A DNA stretch of 64,000 nt from a bacterium (GTDB taxonomy: Bacteria > Sumerlaeota > Sumerlaeia > SLMS01), in contig WGMQ01000011.1 in NCBI GenBank assembly GCA_016125005.1, positions 54,583 through 118,582 of the forward strand, given 5' to 3'. This document shows positions 1-9,501 of this stretch, one piece after another. The position numbers and the translations under genes are program-made. The notes under the pieces are model-generated. The model saw only the letters and a list, made by a program, of their open reading frames with translations, searched no databases and was not told the DNA's origin. Each line of letters begins with the position of its first letter. Within the stretch, counting starts at the first letter, position 1.

Positions 1-201
1 GCCGGCGCCCTGCTTGGCGGGATCACAAGCGCGCTGGGGGCGGTGGTCGGCGGCCTGCTGATCGGCGTCGCAGAGAACCTCGCAGGCGCCTACCTCGTCG
101 GCACCGACATGAAGCTGGTCTTCATCCTGGCCGTCATCATCTGCATTCTGCTGATCAAGCCAAACGGCCTCTTCGGCCGCAACGTGGTGGTGCGGGTCTA
201 A
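1..201 (+). CDS. Branched-chain amino acid-type ABC transporter permease, LivH family, C-terminal part (truncated by window edge)
   Basis: Frame 1 reads AGALLGGITSALGAVVGGLLIGVAENLAGAYLVGTDMKLVFILAVIICILLIKPNGLFGRNVVVRV*, typical of a LivH C-terminus; stop overlaps the next ATG (TAATG). Confidence 0.85.
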   Translation, partial: AGALLGGITSALGAVVGGLLIGVAENLAGAYLVGTDMKLVFILAVIICILLIKPNGLFGRNVVVRV

Positions 202-1214
202 TGGAAACGAGAAAGCCGGCGCTCTTCATCAATGACACGGGCAATCGCGGCCGTGCACAGAAACTGGCTGTGCCGCTTTTGCTTGTGACCGCGGGCTTCG
301 CGCTCACCTTCCTGCTTGACGGCTATCACCTGCTTCAGGCGACCAATATCATCGGCTTCGCCATCGCGATCCTCGGGCTCAACCTCCTTGCGGGGTACAA
401 CGGCCAGATCTCCGTCGGTCAGGGAGCTTTTCTTGCAATGGGGGGCTACACCTGCGCCATCCTGATGAACCGCCTCGGTCTGCCATTCTGGCTTGCGGTT
501 CCGGCTGCCGGGTGCACCAGCATGCTGCTGGGGTTCCTGATCGCAATTCCGGCCATTCGGCTGGAGCTGCTGTATCTGGCGCTCGCCACCTTTTCGTTAG
601 CCGTAGCGCTTCCTCAATTCGCCAAGAACAAGGTCCTGGCGCCTTGGACGGGCGGCGTCGAGGGGCAATCCATCCAGCGCCCCCAACCCTGGAGCGAGCT
701 GGGGCTGAACCTCGATCAGACCATCTACCTCTATGCGCTGCTGACCGCCGTGGTGCTGTTCTGGCTCGTCCATAACCTGGTGAGCGGACGGTTGGGTCGG
801 GCATTGGAAGCGATCAAGGACCAGCCGCTCGCAGCGGAGACCATGGCGATCGATACACGGGCCTACAAGATCAAGACGTTCTGCGCGAGCGCGTTCCTCA
901 CCGGGGTCGGCGGTGGCATCGGCGCCGTGGCGACCGGCTACATCTCGGCCGACACCTACACGTTCTTCATCTCTATAACGCTGCTCATCGGAGCGGTCAT
1001 CGGTGGCTTCCGCAGCATCCTTGGTGCTGTCTTCGGCGCCGCGTTCATCGTGCTGGTGCCAATGTATGCCGAAAAGGTCGCGCACGGCGTGGCCTGGGCT
1101 TTGTTCGGCGCCGCGACGATCGCCATGATGTGGCTGATGCCGGACGGTTTCGCAGGGTTATGCACTCGGTTGCGCGAGCATGTGCAGCGATTGATTTCAA
1201 GGTCTAGCCTCTAG
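201..1214 (+). CDS. Branched-chain amino acid-type ABC transporter permease, LivM family
   Basis: 337-aa multi-TM ORF with GLNLLAGYNGQISVGQGAFLAMGGY signature; overlaps LivH stop. Confidence 0.9.
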   Translation: METRKPALFINDTGNRGRAQKLAVPLLLVTAGFALTFLLDGYHLLQATNIIGFAIAILGLNLLAGYNGQISVGQGAFLAMGGYTCAILMNRLGLPFWLAVPAAGCTSMLLGFLIAIPAIRLELLYLALATFSLAVALPQFAKNKVLAPWTGGVEGQSIQRPQPWSELGLNLDQTIYLYALLTAVVLFWLVHNLVSGRLGRALEAIKDQPLAAETMAIDTRAYKIKTFCASAFLTGVGGGIGAVATGYISADTYTFFISITLLIGAVIGGFRSILGAVFGAAFIVLVPMYAEKVAHGVAWALFGAATIAMMWLMPDGFAGLCTRLREHVQRLISRSSL

Positions 1215-1226
1215 GGACATGCAGAC

Positions 1227-1991
1227 ATGAATGAAGATATACTGAGCGAGGTGACAGGGCGCGTTCTCACCCTGCGCCTCAACAGGCCGGCAAAGCGCAA
1301 CGCGCTTCGCCGCGACATGTACGACACCCTGGCGGCGCATCTCCGGAAAGCCACGACGCACGACTCGATACGCGCGGTGCTGATCCTGGGCTCGCTGCAA
1401 TGCTTCACCGCCGGCAATGATCTGACCGACGAGGGTGAGATCGAGGGTCTCAATGGCCCGCATGGGCGCTTCATGCGCGCTCTGATGGAATTCCCGAAGC
1501 CGGTGATCGCCGCGCCGAGCGGAATGGCGATCGGAGTAGGCGTCACGATGCTGCTGCACTGCGACCTGGTCTATGCGGCGACCGGCACTTCGTTCTCGGT
1601 GCCCTTCGTCACGCTGGCCACCTGCCCGGAGTTCGGCTCCTCGTACCTTTTCCCGAAGCTGCTCGGCCATCGGCGCGCGAGCGAGATCCTGCTCGGCGGC
1701 CCCCCGTTCGACGCGGCTACGGCTCTTGAGTGGGGTCTCGTGAACAAGGTGCTGCCGGCGGACGAGCTGGAGGAGTTCGCGCAAGAGCGCGCATCGGCAA
1801 TCGCCGCCCTACCTCCGGCGTCAGTTCGGACCACCAAGATGCTGCTCAAGCGCGAAAGCGTCGGCGCCGTGGAAGACGCCATCGCCATCGAGTTCGCTCA
1901 TTTGATGCAGCTCCAGAGGGGCGCGGAAGCACTCGAAGCAGTCGCGGCCTTCCGGGAGAAGCGCCGGGCGGACTTCTCGAAATTCGACTGA
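1227..1991 (+). CDS. Enoyl-CoA hydratase/isomerase family protein
   Basis: Crotonase-fold motifs (LNRPAKRNALR, FTAGNDL, PVIAAPSGMAIGVGVTMLLHCDLVYA). Confidence 0.9.
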   Translation: MNEDILSEVTGRVLTLRLNRPAKRNALRRDMYDTLAAHLRKATTHDSIRAVLILGSLQCFTAGNDLTDEGEIEGLNGPHGRFMRALMEFPKPVIAAPSGMAIGVGVTMLLHCDLVYAATGTSFSVPFVTLATCPEFGSSYLFPKLLGHRRASEILLGGPPFDAATALEWGLVNKVLPADELEEFAQERASAIAALPPASVRTTKMLLKRESVGAVEDAIAIEFAHLMQLQRGAEALEAVAAFREKRRADFSKFD

Positions 1992-2042
1992 TGCCGGCAA
2001 TCGGTACCGACGCGTTCTTCAAACATCACATCACGAGCAAAC

Positions 2043-3596
2043 ATGCGGATCGCTGACTATCTGGAAGCCACGGCTTCGCGTATTCCATCGAAGGAGGCCC
2101 TCGTCTTTGGCGAGGAGCGCATGACCTACGCGCAGATGCTGCGCTGGGTCCACGCCATCGCAACCGGGCTGAGCCGTACGCCCGGATTGCCGGACAATGC
2201 GCATGTGGCCCTGTTCAGTCCCAACGACATTCGCGTGCCGCTCATCCAGGTCGGCATCAACCGGGCCGACATGGTCTGGGTGGCGCTGCACGACAGAAAT
2301 TCGGTCGCTACCAATGCGACCGTCGGCAACTACCTGGACGTGAACGTGGTGTTCTTCCATTCAAAGCACGACCCCATGATGGCCGAGCTGAAGGCAGCCA
2401 TGCCGGCGGTGTCGTACTGGATATGCATCGACCGTGAATCGCCGCACGGCGTGTCGATGGACCATTGGCTGGACGGATGCTGGGAGCCATTCGCATACCG
2501 CCCGTTCGACCTGACGCGACCCGCCGGCCTCTATCCGACGGGTGGCACCACCGGGCCGTCAAAGGGCGTCTGCCATTCTCATGGCGGCATGGCCTTCATC
2601 CTGCACGGGCTGGTGGACGCGATGAAGTTCACGCATGACGCGCGTCTGCTCACGGTGGCGCCGCTCTCGCACGCGGCAGGCATGTTTGCCAATGGCCTTA
2701 TTCCGAACGGCGCGACCAACGTGATCCTGCCGGGTTTCGACGCGGAGCAGGTCTTGAAGGCCATTGAATCCGAACGCATCACCCACCTGTTTCTTCCACC
2801 GACGGCGCTCTACGCACTCATGGCACATCCGAAGGTTCGTCAGACGGATGTGTCGTCCCTGCGCTGTATTCTGATCGGTGCTGCGCCCGTGTCACCGGAC
2901 AGGATCAAGGAAGCGGTCTCGATCTTTGGTCCGGTGCTGCATGAGGGCTACGCGCAGTCGGAAACAGGCATTCCTGTGCTCACCAAATATCCGTCCGACT
3001 ATCTGCTGCCGGACGGATCGTTCAATGAACAGGTTCTGCGAAGCGCCGGGCGAGCGGGCGGCTTCGTCCGCGTGGAGATCGTGGACGACGAGGGGATTCC
3101 CGTGCCACGCGGCGAACGCGGCGAGATCGCCGTCCGCTCTCCCCAGATCATGCTGGGCTACTACAACCGCCCGGCGGAGACGGCCGCGGTCTCCCGCAAC
3201 GGGTTCCACCTCACCGGCGACGTCGGCGTCATGGACGAAGCGGGCTATGTCACGGTCGTCGACCGGAAGAAGGACATGATCGTCACCGGCGGCTTCAACG
3301 TTTTTCCGGCCGAGGTCGAGTCCGTGCTCTACTCCCATGACGCGGTGCAGGACTGCATCGTGATCGGGGTGCCTGACGAGAAATGGGGGGAGGCGATCCG
3401 TGCCTTGGTTCAGCTCAAAGCTGGCCGCGTGGCCACGCCGGAGGAATTCATCGCCTTTTGCAAGACGCGTCTTGGAGGCGTGAAGACGCCCAAGGCCGTC
3501 GAGGTGGTTGCAGAGCTTCCGAGAAGCCCCGTCGGCAAGCTGCTGCGGCGCGAGGCGCGTGCGAAGTATTGGGAAGGACATTGGCGCTCGGTCTGA
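2043..3596 (+). CDS. AMP-dependent acyl-CoA synthetase/ligase
   Basis: YPTGGTTGPSKGVCHSH P-loop-like motif, GYYNRP, LTGDVG, DRKKDMIVTGGFNVFPAEVE, PRSPVGKLLRR. Confidence 0.95.
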   Translation: MRIADYLEATASRIPSKEALVFGEERMTYAQMLRWVHAIATGLSRTPGLPDNAHVALFSPNDIRVPLIQVGINRADMVWVALHDRNSVATNATVGNYLDVNVVFFHSKHDPMMAELKAAMPAVSYWICIDRESPHGVSMDHWLDGCWEPFAYRPFDLTRPAGLYPTGGTTGPSKGVCHSHGGMAFILHGLVDAMKFTHDARLLTVAPLSHAAGMFANGLIPNGATNVILPGFDAEQVLKAIESERITHLFLPPTALYALMAHPKVRQTDVSSLRCILIGAAPVSPDRIKEAVSIFGPVLHEGYAQSETGIPVLTKYPSDYLLPDGSFNEQVLRSAGRAGGFVRVEIVDDEGIPVPRGERGEIAVRSPQIMLGYYNRPAETAAVSRNGFHLTGDVGVMDEAGYVTVVDRKKDMIVTGGFNVFPAEVESVLYSHDAVQDCIVIGVPDEKWGEAIRALVQLKAGRVATPEEFIAFCKTRLGGVKTPKAVEVVAELPRSPVGKLLRREARAKYWEGHWRSV

Positions 3597-3703
3597 CCCG
3601 GAGCGCCATTCGTCGACTCAAGCGCGAACGGAGCGGAAGAGCGAAGCCCCTCCGCCCTTTGCCCTGCTCAGGTTGACGGCGTGGCGCAGCCGGAATGCAT
3701 GGG

Positions 3704-4075
3704 CTAAGGCTGCCGAACCGGGGGAGCAAAGGTGGTGATGCTCACGATCTTTCCGTCCGGTGAGACACGCATCTGGTCGTGACCTCTGGCGAACACGGTT
3801 CCGTCGGCCTGCACGATGATCCAGGTCAAGAGCGCGACGTCGTGGTGAGCCGACACGTCTCCAATCTCGATGTGCCCACCAGGAAACTGAGTCTGAAACG
3901 CTCCCATGCGCGCAATGATGCTATTGCGATCGCCAGATTCGAGGATCGGACTGGAGTACCGGGCGTCCTCAGATATGATGGAATTCGCAAGCTCTAATCG
4001 TTTCTCCTGCGAAATCGGCTTCCAAGGCTCAATATACTTTTCATAGATCGACCACGCCTGCTGATTTGTCATCAT
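3704..4075 (-). CDS. SnoaL/NTF2-like domain protein
   Basis: 123-aa ORF with small NTF2-like fold character (WSIYEKYIEPWKPIS...; FARGHDQMRVSPDGKIVSITTF). Confidence 0.65.
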   Translation of the reverse strand: MMTNQQAWSIYEKYIEPWKPISQEKRLELANSIISEDARYSSPILESGDRNSIIARMGAFQTQFPGGHIEIGDVSAHHDVALLTWIIVQADGTVFARGHDQMRVSPDGKIVSITTFAPPVRQP

Positions 4076-4099
4076 CTCAAGCTTTTCCTTCTGAAGATA

Positions 4100-5116
4100 T
4101 TATTGATCATATCCAGTCGCGGGTTGAGACACTTCACCCTTGACGGGATAATCGGCGCCCAGGAAATTCAGGAGCGCCGCGTTCACTTCGGTCGGCCGCT
4201 CCTGCTGGATCCAGTGCCCGCCGCCTTCGATCAGGACAACGTCGCGCAGATTGGGCACGCTGGAGGCCAGATTTTCCAGCGCGCCGCGTCCCATCGGCGA
4301 GTCGATGACCACATCGCGCGTACCGGCAATGAACAGAGCTGGCGGCGTGACCTTGGCGCCCTGGAACGGGGCAAGCAGCGTCCAGTTGCGATCGATGTTG
4401 CGATACCAGTTGAACGGCCCACGCAGGCCATTCCTGCGAAACGACCCGGCGAACACGTCGAGGTCGGCTTCGCCCAGCCATGCCGGCAGCGTCTCTGGGG
4501 AGGTCATATGATCGAGGAAGCCGACGCCCGGCGCAAGAGTGAGGGACATTCTGGTGTCGGGCGTCGCATCGCCCGAGCCCGCGAACAGGACCTTGCGGAT
4601 GGAAGAACGAATGTCGCGTTCGAACTCCGCTTCGGGCAATCCGTCCTTGCTGAAGTAGAACCAGTAGAAATCGCTGCTTCCTGAGTCACGCAGCAGCGTC
4701 AGCGGTGCCCCGAGGGGGTTGCGCGGCCGGTGTGGCACGCTCAGCGCGGCCACGGCGCGGAACAGGTCAGGCCGCATCAGCGCGGCACTCCAGGCGACGT
4801 TCGCGCCCCAGTCGTGGCCGATGATGCACGCCCGCGTCTCGCCTAGCGCCGCGACCAGCGCGACCATGTCGCCCACGAGATCGGTGATGGCATAGGCGAC
4901 CACGTCGGCGGGCACCGAACTGCCGCCATAGCCGCGCATGTCCGGCGCAACGACGCGGTAACCCGCCCGGGCCAGTGCCGGGATCTGGTGCCGCCACGAA
5001 TAGGCCAGCTCGGGCCAACCATGGCACAACAGCACCAGCGGCCCGCCGCCCTGCTCGGTTACATGCAGGGTGATTCCGTTGACGGATATGTCGCGCTCGG
5101 TGCGTTCTTCGCTCAC
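4100..5116 (-). CDS. Alpha/beta hydrolase (epoxide hydrolase-like)
   Basis: HGWPELAYSWRHQIPALARAGYRVVAPDMRGYGGS and GHDWGANVAW nucleophile elbow. Confidence 0.9.
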   Translation of the reverse strand: MSEERTERDISVNGITLHVTEQGGGPLVLLCHGWPELAYSWRHQIPALARAGYRVVAPDMRGYGGSSVPADVVAYAITDLVGDMVALVAALGETRACIIGHDWGANVAWSAALMRPDLFRAVAALSVPHRPRNPLGAPLTLLRDSGSSDFYWFYFSKDGLPEAEFERDIRSSIRKVLFAGSGDATPDTRMSLTLAPGVGFLDHMTSPETLPAWLGEADLDVFAGSFRRNGLRGPFNWYRNIDRNWTLLAPFQGAKVTPPALFIAGTRDVVIDSPMGRGALENLASSVPNLRDVVLIEGGGHWIQQERPTEVNAALLNFLGADYPVKGEVSQPATGYDQ

Positions 5117-5214
5117 GGAATGGTCCTGGGTGGTGGGCGACGGCGGTGTGGGTGATGGTGTCTCAAATGGCCGGTGCCCGCGTCAACAGCGATATGTTGT
5201 CCTCATATAATATT

Positions 5215-5230
5215 TTGACTTTTACGTCAA
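5215..5230. promoter_or_regulatory. Putative operator TTGACTTTTACGTCAA (TGAC-N6-GTCA class)
   Basis: Dyad in the divergent intergenic region between the hydrolase (start 5116) and NMO-like gene (start 5367); recurrent motif in the window. Confidence 0.6.
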
Positions 5231-5366
5231 TTTAATCCATCACGTATCGAATTCGGAGCCGGACTGCCGGGGCTCCGACGAAGTCGGGGCGATGGTTTCG
5301 AGGCCTTTCGGGACACTTCGGTTCGGCATGCCGGCGACAGCCGCGATCAGATGAGGAGGAGACGAC

Positions 5367-6317
5367 GTGACCACGACAGCAATGGCCCAAACCCTGGGCA
5401 GCCTGCGCATTCCCCTCGTCGCAGCACCGATGTTCATCATCTCAGGGCCGGAGCTGATCATCGCCGCGGCGCGCGCCGGCATCGTCGGCGCCATGCCGGC
5501 GCTGAACGCCCGGACGCCTGAGATCCTCGACAGCTGGCTCGGCCAGATCAGTTCGACGCTCGACGCGGACAGGAAGGCGGGGCGCCAGGTCGGCCTGCCT
5601 GCCGTGAACATCCTGATGCACAAGTCGAACGAGCGGTTCGCAGCCGACGTGGACGTCTGCATCAACCATCGGGTGCCCATCGTCGTCGCCGCGGTCGGCA
5701 ACCCGGAGCGCATCATCGAACCGGTGCATCGATATGGGGGGCTTGTTCTGGCCGATGTGTCGAGTGTCGCGCACGCCCGCAAGGCGGCGGCCGCGGGCTG
5801 CGATGGTCTGGTCCTGCTGTGCTCGGGCGCCGGTGGCAATACCGGTCGCCTCAATCCGTTCGCCTTCGTCGATGAGGTTCGAAGCTTCTTCGACGGCCCG
5901 ATCGGCGTGGCAGGCGCGGTCTCCAACGGCCGTGCCCTGCGGTCGGTGGAAGTGATCGGCGCCGATTTCGGTTATGCCGGAACGTCCTTCCTGGCATGCC
6001 AGGAAGCCGCATCCGAGCCGGCGTATCGGGACATGGTCGTGGAGGCCGGCGCCGACGACATCGAGGAAAGCCGCCAGATCACCGGAATTCCGGCCAACTT
6101 CCTGCGCCGCAGCCTCGACAAGGCCCGGGACCAGCTCGACAGCGCCCACAACGGCTTCAGCGTGGTGATCGAATTGAAGAACCTCAGGCGCTGGAAGGAC
6201 ATCTGGGCTGCCGGCCATGGCGTCGGATCGGTCGGCGCCGTCGAGCCTGCATCGGCGATCGTGGACCGCTTCGAACGCGAGTACCGCGAGGCCGGTGGCC
6301 AATCGGGCTTGCGCTGA
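5367..6317 (+). CDS. Nitronate monooxygenase-like (NMO/2-nitropropane dioxygenase family) flavoprotein
   Basis: TIM-barrel FMN protein features (VAAPMFIISGPELIIAAARAGIVGAMPA; GYAGTSFLA). Confidence 0.85.
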   Translation: MTTTAMAQTLGSLRIPLVAAPMFIISGPELIIAAARAGIVGAMPALNARTPEILDSWLGQISSTLDADRKAGRQVGLPAVNILMHKSNERFAADVDVCINHRVPIVVAAVGNPERIIEPVHRYGGLVLADVSSVAHARKAAAAGCDGLVLLCSGAGGNTGRLNPFAFVDEVRSFFDGPIGVAGAVSNGRALRSVEVIGADFGYAGTSFLACQEAASEPAYRDMVVEAGADDIEESRQITGIPANFLRRSLDKARDQLDSAHNGFSVVIELKNLRRWKDIWAAGHGVGSVGAVEPASAIVDRFEREYREAGGQSGLR

Positions 6318-6390
6318 CCGGGAGGCGCCCTGAAATCGGTGCTCGCCCGCCTTCAGGGGTGAAGATCGCAGCCGCCGCATCAAGCGGCTG

Positions 6391-7446
6391 TCACCTGGTC
6401 ACTTGTGCCTCGCTTGAGATGCATTTCCGGATCCCGTCGACATCGATCTGCTCAAGTTCTCCCAGGTCGATCAGGTAGTTCACATGTGCGTGGACCTCGT
6501 CGAAGGCGAAGCCGAGCTGGTGAACGTCCTCGACGTGCGGAAACAGCGGAGGCACCAGTTCGGCCACCGACCGCGGGCGGTCTCGGCAGGCTTCGACGAT
6601 CCGGTCGCAACGCTCGCGATGATGGATCGCCAGTTCTTCGCAGCGCCCGTGCAATCCATGAAACGGCAGGTGGTGACCGGGCAGAACCAAGGCCTGATCA
6701 TCGATCTCCTCGGTGATCTTGCGCAGACTGCGCAAGTAGCGGCTCAAGGGATTGCCATCCGGCTCAACCGACCAGACGCCGATATTCGGCGTGATCTTGG
6801 TCAGGACCTCGTCGGCGGCGAAGAAGATCCCGTCGTCGCGGCTATGGAGCATGACCTGCTCATGAGCATGTCCCTCTCCGGTAAGCACGTCGAAGTTGCG
6901 CCCGCCAATCACCAGCGTGTCGCCATGCATGATACGCTGAAACGTCCTGGGCAACGGGCTGACCAGCCGCAGATAGCCATGTCCGAGCGACCGCACGGCG
7001 GCGGCGACGTCTTCCGCCATGCCATGGGCACGGTAGAATTCCTGGTAGATCTGCTGTTCCATCGCGCCGGGATCGAGCGAAATCTTCAGACAGCCGAGAT
7101 AGGAGCCCAGGCTGGTCAGAAGCGGGATGTTCAATTTCTCGCACAGCCAGCCAGCGAGGCCGATATGGTCGGGGTGGGCGTGCGTCACGATCAGCCTCGT
7201 GAACGAAGCGCCGGCCAGCGACCCCGCGAGCAATGATTCCCATGCCTCCCTGCACCCCTCCTGGGCAAGACCCGCATCGAAAATCGCCCAGCCGCCGGCG
7301 TCCGCGATGAAGTAGACGTTGACGTGATCCAGGCGGTACGGAAGCGGCATGCGCGCCCACAGGATGCCGGGCGCGACCTCTACGGCCTCGCCGATCCGTG
7401 GCGGCGTGCTGAAGGGGAACCGCTGCATGTTGTCAGGAACATCCAT
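6391..7446 (-). CDS. MBL-fold metallo-hydrolase
   Basis: THAHPDHIG metal motif, GEGHAHEQ, LPGHHLPF; likely start MDVPDNMQRF at 7446 rather than the longer ORF start. Confidence 0.88.
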   Translation of the reverse strand: MDVPDNMQRFPFSTPPRIGEAVEVAPGILWARMPLPYRLDHVNVYFIADAGGWAIFDAGLAQEGCREAWESLLAGSLAGASFTRLIVTHAHPDHIGLAGWLCEKLNIPLLTSLGSYLGCLKISLDPGAMEQQIYQEFYRAHGMAEDVAAAVRSLGHGYLRLVSPLPRTFQRIMHGDTLVIGGRNFDVLTGEGHAHEQVMLHSRDDGIFFAADEVLTKITPNIGVWSVEPDGNPLSRYLRSLRKITEEIDDQALVLPGHHLPFHGLHGRCEELAIHHRERCDRIVEACRDRPRSVAELVPPLFPHVEDVHQLGFAFDEVHAHVNYLIDLGELEQIDVDGIRKCISSEAQVTR

Positions 7447-7448
7447 AT

Positions 7449-8126
7449 TCAAAGACCCGAGAGAAGGTGGCCGCCATCCACGGGAAGATCGATCCCGGTG
7501 ATATGCTTTCCGGCGTCCGATGCGAGCAGCAGCGCGGCCGCTTCGAGATCGCCCACCGCCCCCAGCCTGCGCGTCGGGGTGCGGGCGACCCGCGCCTTGC
7601 CCTCGGCCGTTTCGTAATACCCCACGGTCATCTCGGTGCTGAAGAAGCCCGGGCAGATGGCGTTGACGCGGATTCCGTATCGCGCCCACTCGAGCGCCAG
7701 CACTTTGATTAGGTGTGACACGGCTGCCTTCGAGGTTGCACAGGCCGCGATCCCCTTGAGCGGTCGCATTCCCGTAATCGACGAGATGCTGACGAGCGTA
7801 ACCGGACGCCCATGGTCCCTCACGCGGCGGGCGGCCGCCCACGCCATGAAGAACAGCCCCCGCAAATTGGCATCGAAGGTTTCGGCCCAGGTCTCGGGCG
7901 TCATCTCCAGCGCAGGGACGATCGAGGAAATCCCGGCGTTGTTGACGAAGATGTCGATTCCACTCTCTTTCTCGATGTCCGCTTTCAGGGCTTCAAGCGC
8001 GCCCAGGCGGCGTGCACCAAGCGCCACATCCGCGCCATAACGGGCGAACAGCCGCGCGAAGTCGCTGCCCATGGTGCCGGAGGCACCTGTGACAAACACG
8101 GTTTTCCCGATGATATCCTGGTACAC
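7449..8126 (-). CDS. SDR family oxidoreductase
   Basis: TGASGTMGSDFARLFA, NNAGISS, SKAAVSHLIKVLALEWARYGIRVNAICPGFF; probable GTG start (VYQDIIGKTVFVTG) at 8126. Confidence 0.85.
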   Translation of the reverse strand: MYQDIIGKTVFVTGASGTMGSDFARLFARYGADVALGARRLGALEALKADIEKESGIDIFVNNAGISSIVPALEMTPETWAETFDANLRGLFFMAWAAARRVRDHGRPVTLVSISSITGMRPLKGIAACATSKAAVSHLIKVLALEWARYGIRVNAICPGFFSTEMTVGYYETAEGKARVARTPTRRLGAVGDLEAAALLLASDAGKHITGIDLPVDGGHLLSGL

Positions 8127-8180
8127 GCTTCCTCCCGAAAGCGGCCATTGTTGCCGCCTTGAAACCGGTCTATATAAAAA

Positions 8181-8194
8181 TGACTTTATAGTCA
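8181..8194. promoter_or_regulatory. Putative operator TGACTTTATAGTCA
   Basis: TGAC-N6-GTCA dyad in divergent SDR/MFS promoter region. Confidence 0.65.
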
Positions 8195-8216
8195 AAACTC
8201 AAGATTGCGGTTCCCG

Positions 8217-9452
8217 ATGCACGCTTCGAAAAGCCAGGCGAGCAAACCCCTGTTGCTCTTCATGCTGATCGTGGCTTCTTCCATCGGTTCGCTGACGATG
8301 CTGGTTCTGATCCCTGGCATCCCCGGCATCCAGTCCAGCTTCGGTGTCAGCTACGCGGCAGCGCAACTGGCGCTCACCACGTACCTCGTCGCGCTCGCAG
8401 CCGGTCAGCTGGTCTTCGGGCCGCTATCGGACACGATCGGCCGACGGCCGGTCATGGTCGCGAGCATCACGATCTTCGCGCTTGGCGGTGTCATCGGCGC
8501 GCTTGCCCCGAATCTGTCCGTCCTGCTGTTGGCCCGGGTTCTGCAGGGGATCGGCGCTTGCGGGGCGATGGTGCTGAGCCGGGCCATCGTTGCCGACATC
8601 TACAAGGGCAACAGGGCGGCCAGTGTCCTGGGCTTTGTGATCATGGCCTGGTCGACCATTCCAATGTTCGGGCCTTTGGTGGGCGGCGTTCTCACCGAAA
8701 GTTTCGGGTGGCGCGCAATCCTCTGGTTCACGGCCATTTTCGGCCTGGCGCTGCTCCCGCTCGTCTATTTCCGTCTGGCGGAGACGAACTTCGACCGTAT
8801 CGCCTTCAAGGGGGGCGGGGTGCTGCTCAAGGAGACCTGCGAACTCGTTGCCGACCGGATGTTCTTCACCAACACGGTCCATGTGGGAGCGACCGCGTTT
8901 GCGTTTTATGCCTTCATGGCCGGTTCGGCCATCATCGCTTCCCAGATGGGCGGATCCGGCATGGTCTACGGACTGTACTTCCTGCTCGTGGCAGGCGGTT
9001 ACACGGTCGGCAATCTGATCACCGGGATGCTGGCATCGCGCATCGGCTCCCGGCCACTGATCATAATCGGCGCGAGCATTGTGCTCGCCGGAGCGAGCGT
9101 GACATTGGCCATGTTTGTGCTGGACGCCGCGACGTTCCCGGGCTTCTTCGGCGTGATGACTATCTTCGCCTTCGGATGCGGCCTCCTCGTGCCCACGGGT
9201 ATTTCCGCCGCGACAGGCGCCCGGCCGCGTCTCGCAGGCACTGCCTCGGCCCTGACCGGGTCGCTCCAGATGGCGCTTGGCGGGCTGGCCACGCTCGTTA
9301 TCGGCATACTCCAGCCGGATCACATGATTGCCACCGCCGCGGCGATGCAGATAGGCGCATCGATCGTCTTTGTGGCGGCGCTACTGACGCCCCGCTTCTA
9401 CGCCACGACCGGCGACAAGCCTGTATCCGCCGAGGGTGACACATCCTCCTGA
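8217..9452 (+). CDS. MFS transporter, Bcr/CflA-type drug exporter family
   Basis: 12-TM ORF, FGPLSDTIGRRPVM motif A, RVLQGIGACGAMVLSRAIVADIY; ATG at 8217 preferred over TTG at 8205. Confidence 0.88.
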   Translation: MHASKSQASKPLLLFMLIVASSIGSLTMLVLIPGIPGIQSSFGVSYAAAQLALTTYLVALAAGQLVFGPLSDTIGRRPVMVASITIFALGGVIGALAPNLSVLLLARVLQGIGACGAMVLSRAIVADIYKGNRAASVLGFVIMAWSTIPMFGPLVGGVLTESFGWRAILWFTAIFGLALLPLVYFRLAETNFDRIAFKGGGVLLKETCELVADRMFFTNTVHVGATAFAFYAFMAGSAIIASQMGGSGMVYGLYFLLVAGGYTVGNLITGMLASRIGSRPLIIIGASIVLAGASVTLAMFVLDAATFPGFFGVMTIFAFGCGLLVPTGISAATGARPRLAGTASALTGSLQMALGGLATLVIGILQPDHMIATAAAMQIGASIVFVAALLTPRFYATTGDKPVSAEGDTSS

Positions 9453-9501
9453 GGGACTGAAATTCGCAGGCTCGGGGTCGACCGGCCGACCAGCCCAGAA
9501 C

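Noticed and set aside
379-804. Long antisense or alternate-frame ORFs overlapping the LivM gene and many others throughout the ORF track
   Set aside because: Arg/Pro/Ala-rich shadow translations typical of high-GC coding DNA; the sense frame has clear family motifs.
9470-9496. GGTCG/CGACC complementarity between the MFS and ECH genes
   Set aside because: Short, imperfect and lacking a T-tract; not called as a terminator.
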